The position numbers were made by a program, and so were the translations under genes. Under the pieces are notes generated by a model that searched no databases, was not told the DNA's origin, and worked only from the letters and a program-made list of their open reading frames with translations. DNA of 64,000 bases from Sporomusa termitida (GTDB lineage Bacteria > Bacillota > Negativicutes > Sporomusales > Sporomusaceae): NCBI RefSeq assembly GCF_007641255.1, contig NZ_CP036259.1:1488001-1552000 (forward strand), given 5' to 3'. Position 1 is the stretch's first letter, and every line of letters begins with the position of its first letter. Of the stretch, positions 24,207 to 33,460 are shown in pieces.

Positions 24207-25901
24207 TTGGATTATGCTGTAAATATTATCAGTGTGATTCAGTTGTTTTTTGCCGTGGTGATCGGGCTCTATTTTTGGAACCTGCTAAAATCGCAGCAAG
24301 GCAACAAGATGGCGGTGGAGCGCGAATCCAGAAAAGAAATGGACAAATTGCAAAAAATGCGAGAGATATCCTTAACTGAACCGCTAGCTGAAAAGACCAG
24401 GCCCACCGACTTTTCTGAAATTGTCGGTCAGGAAGAAGGTCTTAAAGCGCTCCGTGCCGCTCTGTGCGGTCCCAACCCGCAGCATGTTCTTATTTACGGA
24501 CCCCCTGGTGTAGGCAAAACTGCGGCAGCGCGTCTGGTACTTAATGAAGCCAGGCGTAATGGTTATTCACCTTTTCGGGTTGCGGCTAAATTTATGGAAC
24601 TAGATGCCACAACCGCCAGATTCGATGAGCGTGGTATAGCCGATCCATTGATCGGCACGGTCCATGATCCTATTTATCAAGGGGCCGGACAAATGGGGAT
24701 GGCCGGAATTCCCCAGCCCAAACCGGGCGCTGTAACCAAAGCGCATGGTGGCGTGCTGTTTATTGATGAAATCGGTGAACTCCATCATATCCAGATGAAT
24801 AAACTATTAAAGGTGCTGGAAGACCGGAAAGTATTTTTGGACAGTTCATACTATAATAGTGAAGATACTAATATACCACAGCATATCCATGACATATTTC
24901 AAAATGGACTGCCGGCAGATTTCAGACTGATTGGGGCAACAACCCGCATGCCCCAGGATATTCCTCCGGCCATCCGCTCCCGGTGTGTGGAAATATTTTT
25001 CCGGCCGCTGCTGGCCGACGAGATTGCTAAAGTAGCTCTTAACGCTACCAAAAAAATCAACTATACCCTTGATGATGGTGCTTTAGAAGTCATTAAGCGT
25101 TATGCCACAAACGGGCGTGAGGCTGTGAACATCATCCAGATTGCTGCGGGTATTGCCCAAAGCAGTTGTAAAAATGATAACCTCCTTACCCAAGCTGATG
25201 TTGAGTGGGTAATCAATTTTGGCCAGTATAGTCCGCGCCCGGAGAAAAAGATTCCCGCCAAATCTCAGGTAGGTGTAGTAAACGGGTTGGCTGTGTATGG
25301 AGCCAATATCGGTATGCTAATGGAACTGGAGGTAACGGCCGTACCCAACAATTATGGTACCGGGAAAATGACGGTTACCGGGGTTGTTGATGAAGAGGAG
25401 ATAGGCTCGCCGGGGCGTACCATGCGCCGCAAGAGTATGGCCAAAGGCTCGCTTGACAATGTACTTACCGTCTTGGCCAAGGAATTTGGCATTGATTATA
25501 CCAAATATGACATACATGTTAACTTCCCAGGCGGCGTGCCTGTTGACGGACCATCAGCCGGTGTGACGGTCGCAACTGCGATTTACTCGTCGATTTTCAA
25601 TCTGCCAATTGATAATACTGTGGCCATGACCGGTGAAATCTCTATCCGCGGCCTGGTAAAACCTGTCGGCGGTGTAAGTGCGAAGGTAACTGCTGCCAAG
25701 CAGGCCGGAGCACGCCGGGTCATTATCCCCAAGGAAAACTGGCAAGAGTTGTATGCCGATATGGATATTGAGGTTATACCGGTGGAAACTCTGCAGGAAG
25801 TGCTGAAACATGCAATGGTTAAAAACGGTGAAGTTCTGCGGAAGGATATACCGGTGGCCATGCCGGAGGTGCTTGCTGCTGCCGGTATTGATAAAGTATG
25901 A
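24207..25901 (+). CDS. lonB: ATP-dependent protease LonB (membrane-anchored type)
   Basis: 564 residues from TTG 24207 behind AAAGGAGG (24188-24195). An N-terminal hydrophobic segment (about residues 4-25) suggests a membrane anchor, followed by a charged linker. The AAA+ module has Walker [14 protein letters not shown] near 97 and Walker B GGVLFIDEIGEL near 186. The C-terminal Lon protease domain has the catalytic Ser in DGPSAGVTVA near 450 and Lys near 493 in VGGVSAKVTAAK. This matches the LonB of sporulating Firmicutes, which lacks the large Lon N-terminal domain. A terminator-like hairpin follows, then lon. Confidence 0.93.
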   Translation: MDYAVNIISVIQLFFAVVIGLYFWNLLKSQQGNKMAVERESRKEMDKLQKMREISLTEPLAEKTRPTDFSEIVGQEEGLKALRAALCGPNPQHVLIYGPPGVGKTAAARLVLNEARRNGYSPFRVAAKFMELDATTARFDERGIADPLIGTVHDPIYQGAGQMGMAGIPQPKPGAVTKAHGGVLFIDEIGELHHIQMNKLLKVLEDRKVFLDSSYYNSEDTNIPQHIHDIFQNGLPADFRLIGATTRMPQDIPPAIRSRCVEIFFRPLLADEIAKVALNATKKINYTLDDGALEVIKRYATNGREAVNIIQIAAGIAQSSCKNDNLLTQADVEWVINFGQYSPRPEKKIPAKSQVGVVNGLAVYGANIGMLMELEVTAVPNNYGTGKMTVTGVVDEEEIGSPGRTMRRKSMAKGSLDNVLTVLAKEFGIDYTKYDIHVNFPGGVPVDGPSAGVTVATAIYSSIFNLPIDNTVAMTGEISIRGLVKPVGGVSAKVTAAKQAGARRVIIPKENWQELYADMDIEVIPVETLQEVLKHAMVKNGEVLRKDIPVAMPEVLAAAGIDKV

Positions 25902-25909
25902 TTAATTTT

Positions 25910-25940
25910 AGCCGGGTTAACTAACCCGGCTGTTATTATT
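25910..25940 (+). terminator. Terminator-like hairpin after lonB
   Basis: AGCCGGGTTA (25910-25919) and TAACCCGGCT (about 25922-25931) arms, then GTTATTATT. The T-run is imperfect, so read-through to lon is possible. Confidence 0.6.
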
Positions 25941-26046
25941 GGCAAATAAAAGGATTTTTTGCTAATCACTCAGAATATTTTACATAGCGGTGTTGAAACT
26001 ATTATTAACTACTGATACCGCGGGTTACCGAAGGGAGGAAATAATT

Positions 26047-28365
26047 TTGGCGGAAAAACGGCGTACAATACCACTCTTGCCGCTCAGAGGCATATTAGTT
26101 TTCCCATATATGATTATTCATCTGGATGTTGGCCGGGAAAAGTCAATCAGCGCCTTAGAAGAAGCCATGGTTCAAGACCGGCTGATCATGCTGGCAACAC
26201 AAAAAGATGCTCAAAATGACACACCTCAGCCTGAAGATATTTTTTCAGTGGGCACTGTCGCTGAAATTAAACAGTTATTGAAGCTGCCAGGCGGCACTAT
26301 CCGGGTGCTGGTAGAAGGTCTGCACCGGGGGGAGATTGAAGAATTTATCAGTTTTGATCCCTATTATCAGGTGCAGATTCGCGAGTTTTCCGACGTGGAA
26401 CCGAAGACACCGGAAACGGAAGCACTTACCCGTACGGCAATTAACCAGTTTGAACAATGGGTCAAACTGAGTAAAAAAATTCCCCCGGAAACCCTGGTTT
26501 CGGTGGTGGTAGTGGAAGAGCCCGGGCGTTTGACCGACCTTATCGCCAGCCATTTATCGCTGAAAATTGAAGATAAACAGATACTGCTGGAGGCTGTTGG
26601 TGTTAATGCCCGGCTGGAACGCTTGTGTGAAATTTTAGGACGGGAAATGGAGATTCTTGAACTTGAGAAAAAAATTCACGTCCGGGTTCGCAAGCAGATG
26701 GAAAAAACACAAAAAGAGTATTACTTGCGGGAACAGCTTAAAGCCATTCAAAAGGAATTAGGCGAGAAAGACGAGCGTACGGCTGAAGTGGAAGAATACC
26801 GTCAGCGGGTCAAAGAACAGAATTTGCCTAAGGATGTAGCGGAAAAGATAAATAAAGAAATCGACCGTCTGGAAAAGATGCCGCCCATGGTGGCTGAAAG
26901 CGGTGTAATCCGTACGTACCTGGACTGGCTGCTGACATTGCCGTGGACTGTGGAGACCGATGACCGCCTTGATATTACTGTGGCCGAGAATATATTGGAT
27001 GAAGATCATTACGGGCTGGAAAAAGTCAAAGAGCGTATTTTAGAATACCTCTCCATCCGTAAGCTGACGGAAAAAATGAAAGGTCCGATTTTGTGCCTTG
27101 TGGGGCCGCCAGGTGTTGGTAAAACGTCGCTGGCCCGTTCGATTGCCCGCGCTATGGAGCGGAAATTTGTCCGTGTTTCCCTCGGCGGCGTTAGAGATGA
27201 AGCCGAAATCAGAGGCCATCGGCGGACTTATGTTGGCGCGTTACCAGGCCGGATTATTCAGGGGATGCGTACGGTTGGCTCGAAAAACCCGGTATTCCTC
27301 TTAGATGAAATTGATAAGATGAGTGCTGATTTTAGGGGTGACCCCTCATCTGCCCTGCTGGAAGTGCTTGATCCTGAACAAAACAATTCCTTCAGCGATC
27401 ATTATGTGGAGCTGGCGTATGACTTATCCCGGGTGCTGTGGGTGGTTACTGCTAATGTGATGCATAATATTCCCCGGCCATTGCTGGATCGTATGGAAAT
27501 CATCACAATTGCCGGTTATACCGAGGAGGAAAAGGTCGAGATTGCCAAGCGTTATCTTATCCCTAAGCAGACAACCGACCATGGCTTGTCGGGCAAACAG
27601 ATTTCCTTTTCGGAAGGAACAATCCAAAAAGTTATCCGCGAATATACCCGGGAAGCGGGTGTAAGAAACCTGGAACGCAATATTGCCAATCTCTGCCGTA
27701 AAGCCGCCCGCAAAATCGTGCAGGACCAGGGGCCGGTTATTAAAATCACTGCCCAGAACCTGCATACATTCCTGGGGGCGACAAAATATCGTCATGCCCA
27801 GGCTGAAGAAACCAGCCAGGTAGGTGTAGCTACCGGTCTGGCCTGGACCGAAGTAGGCGGTGATGTATTGGCTGTTGAAATTTCCACGATGAGAGGCAAA
27901 GGCAAATTAACCCTGACCGGACAATTGGGCGATGTTATGCAGGAATCAGCGCAGGCCGGGTTCAGCTACATCCGCTCCCGGGCTAAGGACCTGGGCATTG
28001 AAGAAGACTTTCATGAAAAACTGGATATCCATATTCATTTACCGGAAGGCGCTATTCCGAAAGACGGACCGTCGGCAGGCATCACCATGGCTACCGCCGT
28101 AGCCTCAGCCCTGACCGGCAAGCCGGTCAGAAGCGACATCGCCATGACGGGAGAGATTACTCTGCGCGGCCGGGTATTGCCCGTCGGGGGAATAAAAGAA
28201 AAAGTGCTTGCCGCTCACCGGGCCGGTATCCGGAAGGTTATGCTGCCTAAAGAGAACAAGCGTGATCTTGATGAAATCCCGGCTAATGTTAAACGCAGTC
28301 TGGAGTTTGCTCTTGTCGAGCATATGGATGAAGTGCTTAAAACAGCATTGGTGACCACGGAATGA
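26047..28365 (+). CDS. lon: ATP-dependent protease Lon (LonA)
   Basis: 772 residues from TTG 26047, chosen because AAGGGAGG (26031-26038) sits at the right distance and the family N-terminus ([14 protein letters not shown]) starts just after it; an upstream ATG at 25990 would add 19 unsupported residues. N-terminal substrate domain about 1-300; Walker [14 protein letters not shown] near 352; Walker [11 protein letters not shown] near 418; protease Ser in [10 protein letters not shown] near 675 and Lys near 718 in [10 protein letters not shown]. It degrades misfolded and regulatory proteins. Its stop overlaps the engB start (ATGA). Confidence 0.97.
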   Translation: MAEKRRTIPLLPLRGILVFPYMIIHLDVGREKSISALEEAMVQDRLIMLATQKDAQNDTPQPEDIFSVGTVAEIKQLLKLPGGTIRVLVEGLHRGEIEEFISFDPYYQVQIREFSDVEPKTPETEALTRTAINQFEQWVKLSKKIPPETLVSVVVVEEPGRLTDLIASHLSLKIEDKQILLEAVGVNARLERLCEILGREMEILELEKKIHVRVRKQMEKTQKEYYLREQLKAIQKELGEKDERTAEVEEYRQRVKEQNLPKDVAEKINKEIDRLEKMPPMVAESGVIRTYLDWLLTLPWTVETDDRLDITVAENILDEDHYGLEKVKERILEYLSIRKLTEKMKGPILCLVGPPGVGKTSLARSIARAMERKFVRVSLGGVRDEAEIRGHRRTYVGALPGRIIQGMRTVGSKNPVFLLDEIDKMSADFRGDPSSALLEVLDPEQNNSFSDHYVELAYDLSRVLWVVTANVMHNIPRPLLDRMEIITIAGYTEEEKVEIAKRYLIPKQTTDHGLSGKQISFSEGTIQKVIREYTREAGVRNLERNIANLCRKAARKIVQDQGPVIKITAQNLHTFLGATKYRHAQAEETSQVGVATGLAWTEVGGDVLAVEISTMRGKGKLTLTGQLGDVMQESAQAGFSYIRSRAKDLGIEEDFHEKLDIHIHLPEGAIPKDGPSAGITMATAVASALTGKPVRSDIAMTGEITLRGRVLPVGGIKEKVLAAHRAGIRKVMLPKENKRDLDEIPANVKRSLEFALVEHMDEVLKTALVTTE

Positions 28366-29000
28366 CCGCTGTTGCCGCGTTTAATATTGTCAAGGCCAGC
28401 TATGTAGCTACGGCTGTGAATGCCGGTCAGTACCCGGAGAGTGAATTAACCGAGATTGCTTTTATTGGCAGGTCTAATGTCGGCAAGTCTTCATTGATTA
28501 ACTCACTGTGCCGCCGGCATGGTTTGGCCCGCACCAGCGGGACACCGGGCAAGACGCAGACCATTAATTTTTTTAGTCTTACCGGTAAACTGCCTGATGA
28601 GTCGCGCCTGGATTTTATGCTTGTGGATCTTCCCGGTTACGGGTATGCCAAACGGGCGCAGACGGCACGGGCAACCTGGTCTAATTTTATAGAAGAGTAC
28701 TGGCTGAAATCAACCCGGCTGAAGCTGGTGTGCCAATTAATTGATGTCCGCCATCCGCCCATGGAGAGTGATATAAACGTTTATCAATGGCTGGTGGAGC
28801 ATGGCCTGCCTGTTCAGGTAGTGGCTACTAAAGGTGACAAAATTCCCAAAAGCCGTATTCAACAGCATGCACAGGCAATCAGCACAGGCCTTAATATGCC
28901 TGTGCTTGCTCCCGGCGGCCGCGTTATTACTTATTCAACCGTTACCGGTGCCGGACGGGATGAACTCCTTGACGTAATCAGAATTATTTTGCTAAAATAA
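28362..29000 (+). CDS. engB: Ribosome biogenesis GTPase EngB/YsxC
   Basis: 212 residues. G1 [14 protein letters not shown] near 31, G2 Thr in [14 protein letters not shown] near 63, G3 DLPGYGYAK near 88, G4 TKGDK near 155. Small GTPase needed for large-subunit assembly. The start overlaps the lon stop in ATGA, and lon-engB pairing is common in Firmicutes. A terminator follows. Confidence 0.96.
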   Translation: MTAVAAFNIVKASYVATAVNAGQYPESELTEIAFIGRSNVGKSSLINSLCRRHGLARTSGTPGKTQTINFFSLTGKLPDESRLDFMLVDLPGYGYAKRAQTARATWSNFIEEYWLKSTRLKLVCQLIDVRHPPMESDINVYQWLVEHGLPVQVVATKGDKIPKSRIQQHAQAISTGLNMPVLAPGGRVITYSTVTGAGRDELLDVIRIILLK

Positions 29001-29014
29001 TAGTGCTACACTGA

Positions 29015-29042
29015 GGAGACAGTCGGCAGGCTGTCTCTTTTG
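29015..29042 (+). terminator. Terminator after engB
   Basis: GAGACAG (29015-29021) pairs with CTGTCTC (29031-29037), followed by TTTTGC. Confidence 0.85.
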
Positions 29043-29072
29043 CTTAATTACAAATTCAATTAGGAGGCATGC

Positions 29073-29522
29073 ATGCTAAGTACCTTTGATAAAGCACTGC
29101 TTAATATTATCCAGACAGGGTTGCCTCTTGAGCCGCGGCCTTTCGCCAAGGTGGCTGCCTGTCTGGCGGTTGATGAAGCTACGGTGCTTAAACGGTTGGT
29201 TTGGCTTAAAAAACATAATTATGTACGGCGAATAGGTGCTTTCTTTGATTCCGCTTATTTGGGGTATGTCAGTACTCTGGCGGCAGTTAAAGTACGTGAC
29301 GGCTATACAGAGGCAGTTGCCGAGGCTATTAACACTTATCCTGGTGTTACCCATAATTATGAGCGTGAGGGCGAATATAACCTTTGGTTTACACTCCTTA
29401 CCGCCGGTCAGGACGAGCAGGAAAAAACGCTGGCAGCTATAGCGCAATTAGCAGGGGTTGACAGCCTGATTAGCCTGCCGGCCACTGAAAAATACAAAGT
29501 CAGTGTCGAGTTTACCCTGTAA
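29073..29522 (+). CDS. ahbA: Siroheme decarboxylase subunit AhbA (Lrp/AsnC-like)
   Basis: 149 residues with an N-terminal winged helix and a C-terminal AsnC-type alpha/beta domain. The segment VTHNYEREGEYNLWFTLL near 95 is the hallmark of siroheme decarboxylase subunits, separating them from amino-acid-responsive Lrp regulators. AhbA-AhbB removes acetate side chains of siroheme to give 12,18-didecarboxysiroheme in the alternative haem route used by sulfate reducers and some anaerobes. Start ATG has AGGAGGC at 29061. ahbB follows after about 55 bases. Other haem-route genes are not in the window. Confidence 0.85.
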   Translation: MLSTFDKALLNIIQTGLPLEPRPFAKVAACLAVDEATVLKRLVWLKKHNYVRRIGAFFDSAYLGYVSTLAAVKVRDGYTEAVAEAINTYPGVTHNYEREGEYNLWFTLLTAGQDEQEKTLAAIAQLAGVDSLISLPATEKYKVSVEFTL

Positions 29523-29577
29523 GAAATAAATTAAGCTGCTTTCTGAAAAGATAATAGCGGTTGGCGAGGTGTGTCTG

Positions 29578-30075
29578 ATGTTAGATAGCCTGGATAAAAA
29601 AATTATTGCCGTCATGCAAGGCGAGTTTCCTCTGGTAGCGGAACCTTATAAGGAGCTGGCGCAGCAAATTGGCATTACCGAGGAGGAACTGCTGGCAAGG
29701 CTGAACAAATACCGGCTGTCGGGGCAACTGCGCAAGATGGGAGCCGTATTACGGCACCGGGAGGTTGGCTATGCAGCCAATGCGTTGTGCGCCTGGGTAG
29801 TTCAGGAATCGCAGTTGGACAAAGTCGGCCGGATAATGTCCGGCTTTAGGGTGGTTACTCATTGTTATGCCCGTATTCCCCAACCAGGCTGGCCTTATAA
29901 TTTTTATACCATGCTGCATGCCCATACCCGGGACGAATGCCGCCGATTGGCCGCAGAACTGGCAAAGACAGCCGGGCTTGAGACATACACCCTGTTATTT
30001 AGCACCCGGGAGTGGAAAAAGACCAGTATGAGTTATTTCCCTGAATACGCGAAAGGAGAGGAAGCTTTTGACTGA
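29578..30075 (+). CDS. ahbB: Siroheme decarboxylase subunit AhbB
   Basis: 165 residues from ATG 29578, which has GCGAGGTG upstream; a GTG at 29569 lies inside that site. It is a paralogue of the preceding gene, with a winged-helix start (LDSLDKKIIAVMQGEFPL) and the AhbB signature VTHCYARIPQPGWPYNFYT near 100. It is the partner of AhbA in siroheme decarboxylation. Its stop region overlaps the start of the phosphotransacylase gene by 8 bases, so the three genes are cotranscribed. Confidence 0.85.
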   Translation: MLDSLDKKIIAVMQGEFPLVAEPYKELAQQIGITEEELLARLNKYRLSGQLRKMGAVLRHREVGYAANALCAWVVQESQLDKVGRIMSGFRVVTHCYARIPQPGWPYNFYTMLHAHTRDECRRLAAELAKTAGLETYTLLFSTREWKKTSMSYFPEYAKGEEAFD

Positions 30076-30976
30076 CAAGCTGCTGAAAAATTTTGCTGAT
30101 GTGCTGGCGGCGGTACAGAATAAGGCGCCTAAGCGGGTTGCTGTGGCTGCCGCCCAGGATGATGCCGTGCTTGAGGCTGTTCAGGGAGCGCAGGCCCAGC
30201 AACTGGCCGAGTTTATTCTGGTAGGCGATACGGATAAGATTAAAGCTGTTGCCGGCAAAATTGGCGTTACGCTCGACACTGTCAGGCTGATCAATGAACC
30301 TGACGACCGCAAAGCCGCCTACCGGGCGGTAGCCCTTGTATCCAGCGGCGAAGCCGATGTGCTTATGAAAGGCATAATTAATACGGCCGATTTTCTTAGG
30401 GCAGTGCTTGATAAGGAAATTGGCTTAAGAACAGGCAGGGTGCTCAGCCATACTGCCGTCTACGATCTCCCGGGTTTTAACCGGCTTATTATGATTACTG
30501 ACGGGGGGATGAACATTGCGCCGTCGTTACAGCAAAAAGCCGATATTATTCAAAATAGTGTTCAATTAGCTACCGTACTGGGAATCAGACCTGCCAAAAT
30601 AGCCATCCTGGCGGCTGTCGAGGTGGTTAATCCTGATATGCCGGTAACGCTGGAAGCGGCGGCTCTGGCCAAAATGGCGGACCGGGGCCAGATTAAAGGG
30701 GCTATTGTTGATGGTCCGTTAGCGCTTGATAATGCAATCAATATGGAGGCAGTGAAACATAAAGGCATTACCAGCCCTGTGGCCGGTATGGCCGATATCC
30801 TGGTTGCACCTGATATTGAAGCCGGCAATATCCTTGGCAAATCATTAGTCTACATTGCCAATGGTAAAATGGCCGGCTTGGTATTAGGTGCCGCTAAGCC
30901 TGTCATAGTAACATCACGGGCCGATACTTACGAAGCAAAAATTATGTCAATAGCACTGGGAGCATTACTTGGTTAG
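30068..30976 (+). CDS. Phosphate butyryl/acetyltransferase family protein
   Basis: 302 residues from TTG 30068 behind AAAGGAGAGG (30051-30060). The family exchanges CoA for phosphate on short acyl-CoAs. Typical segments are SGEADVLMKGIINTADFLRAVL near 93-115 and ITDGGMNIAPSL near 142, and VDGPLALDNAI near 215. By length and sequence it resembles phosphate butyryltransferase rather than classical Pta. In an acetogen it could be a phosphotransacetylase for ATP production from acetyl-CoA; this is inference, as no acetate kinase is adjacent. It overlaps ahbB and is followed by a terminator. Confidence 0.82.
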   Translation: MTDKLLKNFADVLAAVQNKAPKRVAVAAAQDDAVLEAVQGAQAQQLAEFILVGDTDKIKAVAGKIGVTLDTVRLINEPDDRKAAYRAVALVSSGEADVLMKGIINTADFLRAVLDKEIGLRTGRVLSHTAVYDLPGFNRLIMITDGGMNIAPSLQQKADIIQNSVQLATVLGIRPAKIAILAAVEVVNPDMPVTLEAAALAKMADRGQIKGAIVDGPLALDNAINMEAVKHKGITSPVAGMADILVAPDIEAGNILGKSLVYIANGKMAGLVLGAAKPVIVTSRADTYEAKIMSIALGALLG

Positions 30977-30980
30977 TCAT

Positions 30981-31012
30981 AGGGGCAGCTTTCGGCAGGG
31001 CTGCCCTTTTAT
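30981..31012 (+). terminator. Terminator after the phosphotransacylase gene
   Basis: GGGCAGC and GCTGCCC arms, loop TTTCGGCAG region, followed by TTTT. Confidence 0.85.
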
Positions 31013-31122
31013 GACTTTTATTAAGATATATAGAAAATTACCAAAAAGATAAAAAGTTATAAATATTTGGATTTTACAAGCAGGATTTTGTTAGTACAAG
31101 TAGAATAACATCAGAGGTAAGA

Positions 31123-31133
31123 TGGTCAGACCA
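31123..31133. promoter_or_regulatory. GntR/LldR-type operator upstream of lldP
   Basis: TGGTCAGACCA is a perfect TGGT-N3-ACCA palindrome, the core bound by PdhR/LldR-type FadR-family regulators. It lies about 195 bases before the lactate permease start, in the 351-base gap 30977-31327. A regulator of that family is encoded at 37385. Confidence 0.65.
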
Positions 31134-31192
31134 CCAGTCCTCTAGGGCGGCCAATTTTGCTTACATCTGCAGGTGCCCGGACGGGTGGTTTA

Positions 31193-31217
31193 TGCAAAAA
31201 GGTTAGTAACTTTTGCA
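31193..31217. other. Palindromic element in the lldP leader
   Basis: TGCAAAA (from 31193) and TTTTGCA (to 31217) flank an inner GTTAGTAAC. It can be a hairpin or a second protein site; no T-run follows. Confidence 0.4.
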
Positions 31218-31327
31218 ACTTTACTGGAAAGCGAGGGGGTATAAGCAGCGTCTTAACTTGCAGACTATTCAAACAAATTAATTTAGAGAGAAAGCGTTAA
31301 TGCTAAAAAAGAGGGGTGTAAAATTTC

Positions 31328-32956
31328 ATGACGTGGACACAAATATATGACCCAATGGGAAATTTAGCTTTATCGGCATTTATGGCAGCAATCCCGATGA
31401 TTATAATTTTTTATCTGCTTGCCATTCGCCGGACACCTGGTCAAATTGCCGGCGCAGCCGCTGTAACCTCGGCTGTGCTTGTGGCTATACTGGTATATAA
31501 GATGCCTGTGGCAACAGCGCTTACGGCTACCGGTATGGGGGCAATGTATGGTGTATTCCCCATCTTTTGGATCGTTATTACCGCAATTTTCATTTACAAT
31601 ATGACCGTTGAGACCGGTCAGTTCGAAATTATTAAAAACTCAATCGCTTCTATTACCGATGACCGCCGCCTGCAGGCGCTGCTGATTGCGTTCGCTTTCG
31701 GCGCATTTCTGGAGGGGGCTGCCGGTTTTGGCACGCCTGTTGCTATATCGGCAGGCATGCTGGTAGGCCTTGGCTTTAACCCACTCTATGCAGCAGGTCT
31801 TTGCCTGATCGCAAATACGGCCCCTGTTGCTTTCGGTGGTATTGGTATTCCAATTATAGTAGCTGGACAGGTAACCGGTTTGGATACGATGAAGATCAGC
31901 CAAATGGTAGGGCGCCAACTGCCATTCCTCTCGGTAATTATTCCAATTTGGCTTGTTGTCCTTATGTCGGGCTGGAAGTCGGCAATGGAAGTGCTGCCTG
32001 CCTGTCTGGTAGCAGGTATTTCGTTTGCCACGGTTCAATATCTTTCATCTAATTTCATTGGTCCGGAACTTCCCGATATCCTCTCGGCGTTAGCTACAAT
32101 TGTAGCTTTAACAGTATTCCTGAGATCGTGGAAGCCTGCTAAAATCTGGCGGTTCGCCGATGAAAAAGCTGCAGCTACCGCCACAAAAATTCCTGTGTAT
32201 TCATTGGGAACAATTATTAAGGCCTGGTCACCCTTTATTGTTCTTACCGTTATGGTTATTTTATGGGGCTTAAAGCCGATTCAGGCTGTAATTGATGCAG
32301 TTTCACTCAAGATATTGGTGCCTGGTTTGGATAAAGCGGTTATGCAGGTTGCACCGATTGCGAAACAGTCAACAGCGATGGCGGCCTTGTACAAAGTTAA
32401 CTGGCTGAGTGCCGCCGGCACGGCTCTGTTTATTGCCAGCATTATTTCAGCCGCTATTTTGGGTGTTGGTCTCAGCCGTTTCTGTAATATTTTTGTCAAG
32501 ACCTTTAAACAGTTAACAAAACCGTTAATTACTATCCCCTGTGTGCTGGGGCTTGCTTATGTTATGAATTATTCCGGCATGAGTTCCACTTTAGGTTTGT
32601 TCCTGGCAGGAACAGGCAGCTTTTTCCCCTTTTTCTCAGCCTTCCTGGGCTGGCTGGGTGTATTCCTGACCGGTTCGGATACTTCTGCTAACGCTTTATT
32701 TGGCAATCTGCAGGCTGTCACCGCTCAGCAAGTGGGCATGGATCCGGTCCTGGCTGTGGCCGCAAACTCCTCCGGTGGTGTAACCGGTAAGATGATTTCA
32801 CCGCAGAGCATTGCTGTAGCTACTGCTGCTACCGGCCTGGTCGGCAAAGAGGGAGATCTTTTTAACTTTACTGTATTGCACTCCCTTACTCTGGCTGTTA
32901 TGGTCGGGCTTATGACCTATGCCCAGGCGTATATTCTGACCTGGATGATTCCTTAG
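31328..32956 (+). CDS. lldP: L-lactate permease
   Basis: 542 residues, many hydrophobic segments (about 12-14), full length for the LctP family. Family landmarks are FGAFLEGAAGFGTPVAISA near 118, NTAPVAFGGIGIP near 163, YSGMSSTLGLFLAGTG near 414, GSDTSANALFGNLQ near 449 and SSGGVTGKMISPQSIAVA near 479. It imports lactate with protons at the cytoplasmic membrane. Start ATG has GAGGGGTG upstream at 31310-31317. With the operator upstream, lactate-dependent control is likely. A GC-rich hairpin follows the gene. Confidence 0.95.
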   Translation: MTWTQIYDPMGNLALSAFMAAIPMIIIFYLLAIRRTPGQIAGAAAVTSAVLVAILVYKMPVATALTATGMGAMYGVFPIFWIVITAIFIYNMTVETGQFEIIKNSIASITDDRRLQALLIAFAFGAFLEGAAGFGTPVAISAGMLVGLGFNPLYAAGLCLIANTAPVAFGGIGIPIIVAGQVTGLDTMKISQMVGRQLPFLSVIIPIWLVVLMSGWKSAMEVLPACLVAGISFATVQYLSSNFIGPELPDILSALATIVALTVFLRSWKPAKIWRFADEKAAATATKIPVYSLGTIIKAWSPFIVLTVMVILWGLKPIQAVIDAVSLKILVPGLDKAVMQVAPIAKQSTAMAALYKVNWLSAAGTALFIASIISAAILGVGLSRFCNIFVKTFKQLTKPLITIPCVLGLAYVMNYSGMSSTLGLFLAGTGSFFPFFSAFLGWLGVFLTGSDTSANALFGNLQAVTAQQVGMDPVLAVAANSSGGVTGKMISPQSIAVATAATGLVGKEGDLFNFTVLHSLTLAVMVGLMTYAQAYILTWMIP

Positions 32957-33024
32957 CTTAATTAGGATTACTTGTCAGTAACGCCAGATACAGGCGCTGC
33001 ATATAGAACTGCCGGATGCTGGGT

Positions 33025-33064
33025 ATGATATGAGGGGGGGGGAAATATCCCCGCCTCATATCAT
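33025..33064 (+). terminator. Hairpin after lldP
   Basis: TGATATGAGG...GGGG and CCCC.GCCTCATATCA form a long stem. The following T-run is poor, so termination is probable but not certain. Confidence 0.65.
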
Positions 33065-33095
33065 TATCTGTATATAGGCCAACCATTTTTTGAAA

Positions 33096-33331
33096 ACTAG
33101 TGTCTTGGCAAAGTTAGATGTTAGTTTTAGACAACGTAGATTTTTTCGCAATGCAAGGCGGAGGACGCTAACTGATTCATTAAAATCTGCTTTAATGAGA
33201 CCTGTATGATATGGGCCTCTTATTACTTGCACGGGCCGCGCAGATCGGCAATCTGTAAGGCGACGACAACGAAGCAGTGCGGGAAAAGATGCGTTGTATA
33301 ACCGAACATTTGACTTTGTCAAGATACTAGT
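33096..33331. repeat. Foldback (MITE-like) element with 27-bp terminal inverted repeats
   Basis: The left arm 33096-33122 (begins ACTAGTGTCTTGG) pairs with the right arm 33305-33331 (ends GATACTAGT) at 23 of 27 positions. All four mismatches are G-U pairs if transcribed on the plus strand. Pairing continues inward in patches (ACAACG with CGTTGT; CGCA and TGC blocks). About 236 bases long, no coding capacity. It sits in the 504-base gap between lldP and the oxidoreductase genes. Confidence 0.7.
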
Positions 33332-33339
33332 ACATGAAT

Positions 33340-33395
33340 CTATAGCTTGACCAGTGTCCGGGACGAACCCGCCGCGGGTGCTGGTCAGGCTATAG
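33340..33395 (+). other. Strong stem-loop in the leader of the 2-oxoacid oxidoreductase operon
   Basis: CTATAGCTTGACCAG (33340-33354) pairs with CTGGTCAGGCTATAG (33381-33395) with a single G-U. An inner CCCG-CCG-CGGG hairpin lies at 33368-33378. It ends about 65 bases before the start codon. No known riboswitch consensus is recognised. Confidence 0.55.
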
Positions 33396-33460
33396 CCTGA
33401 GTAAGGCCCGGCCGCAAGGCTGATCGTAAGCAAGGCTATATATTTTCAGGAGGTGCTCTT

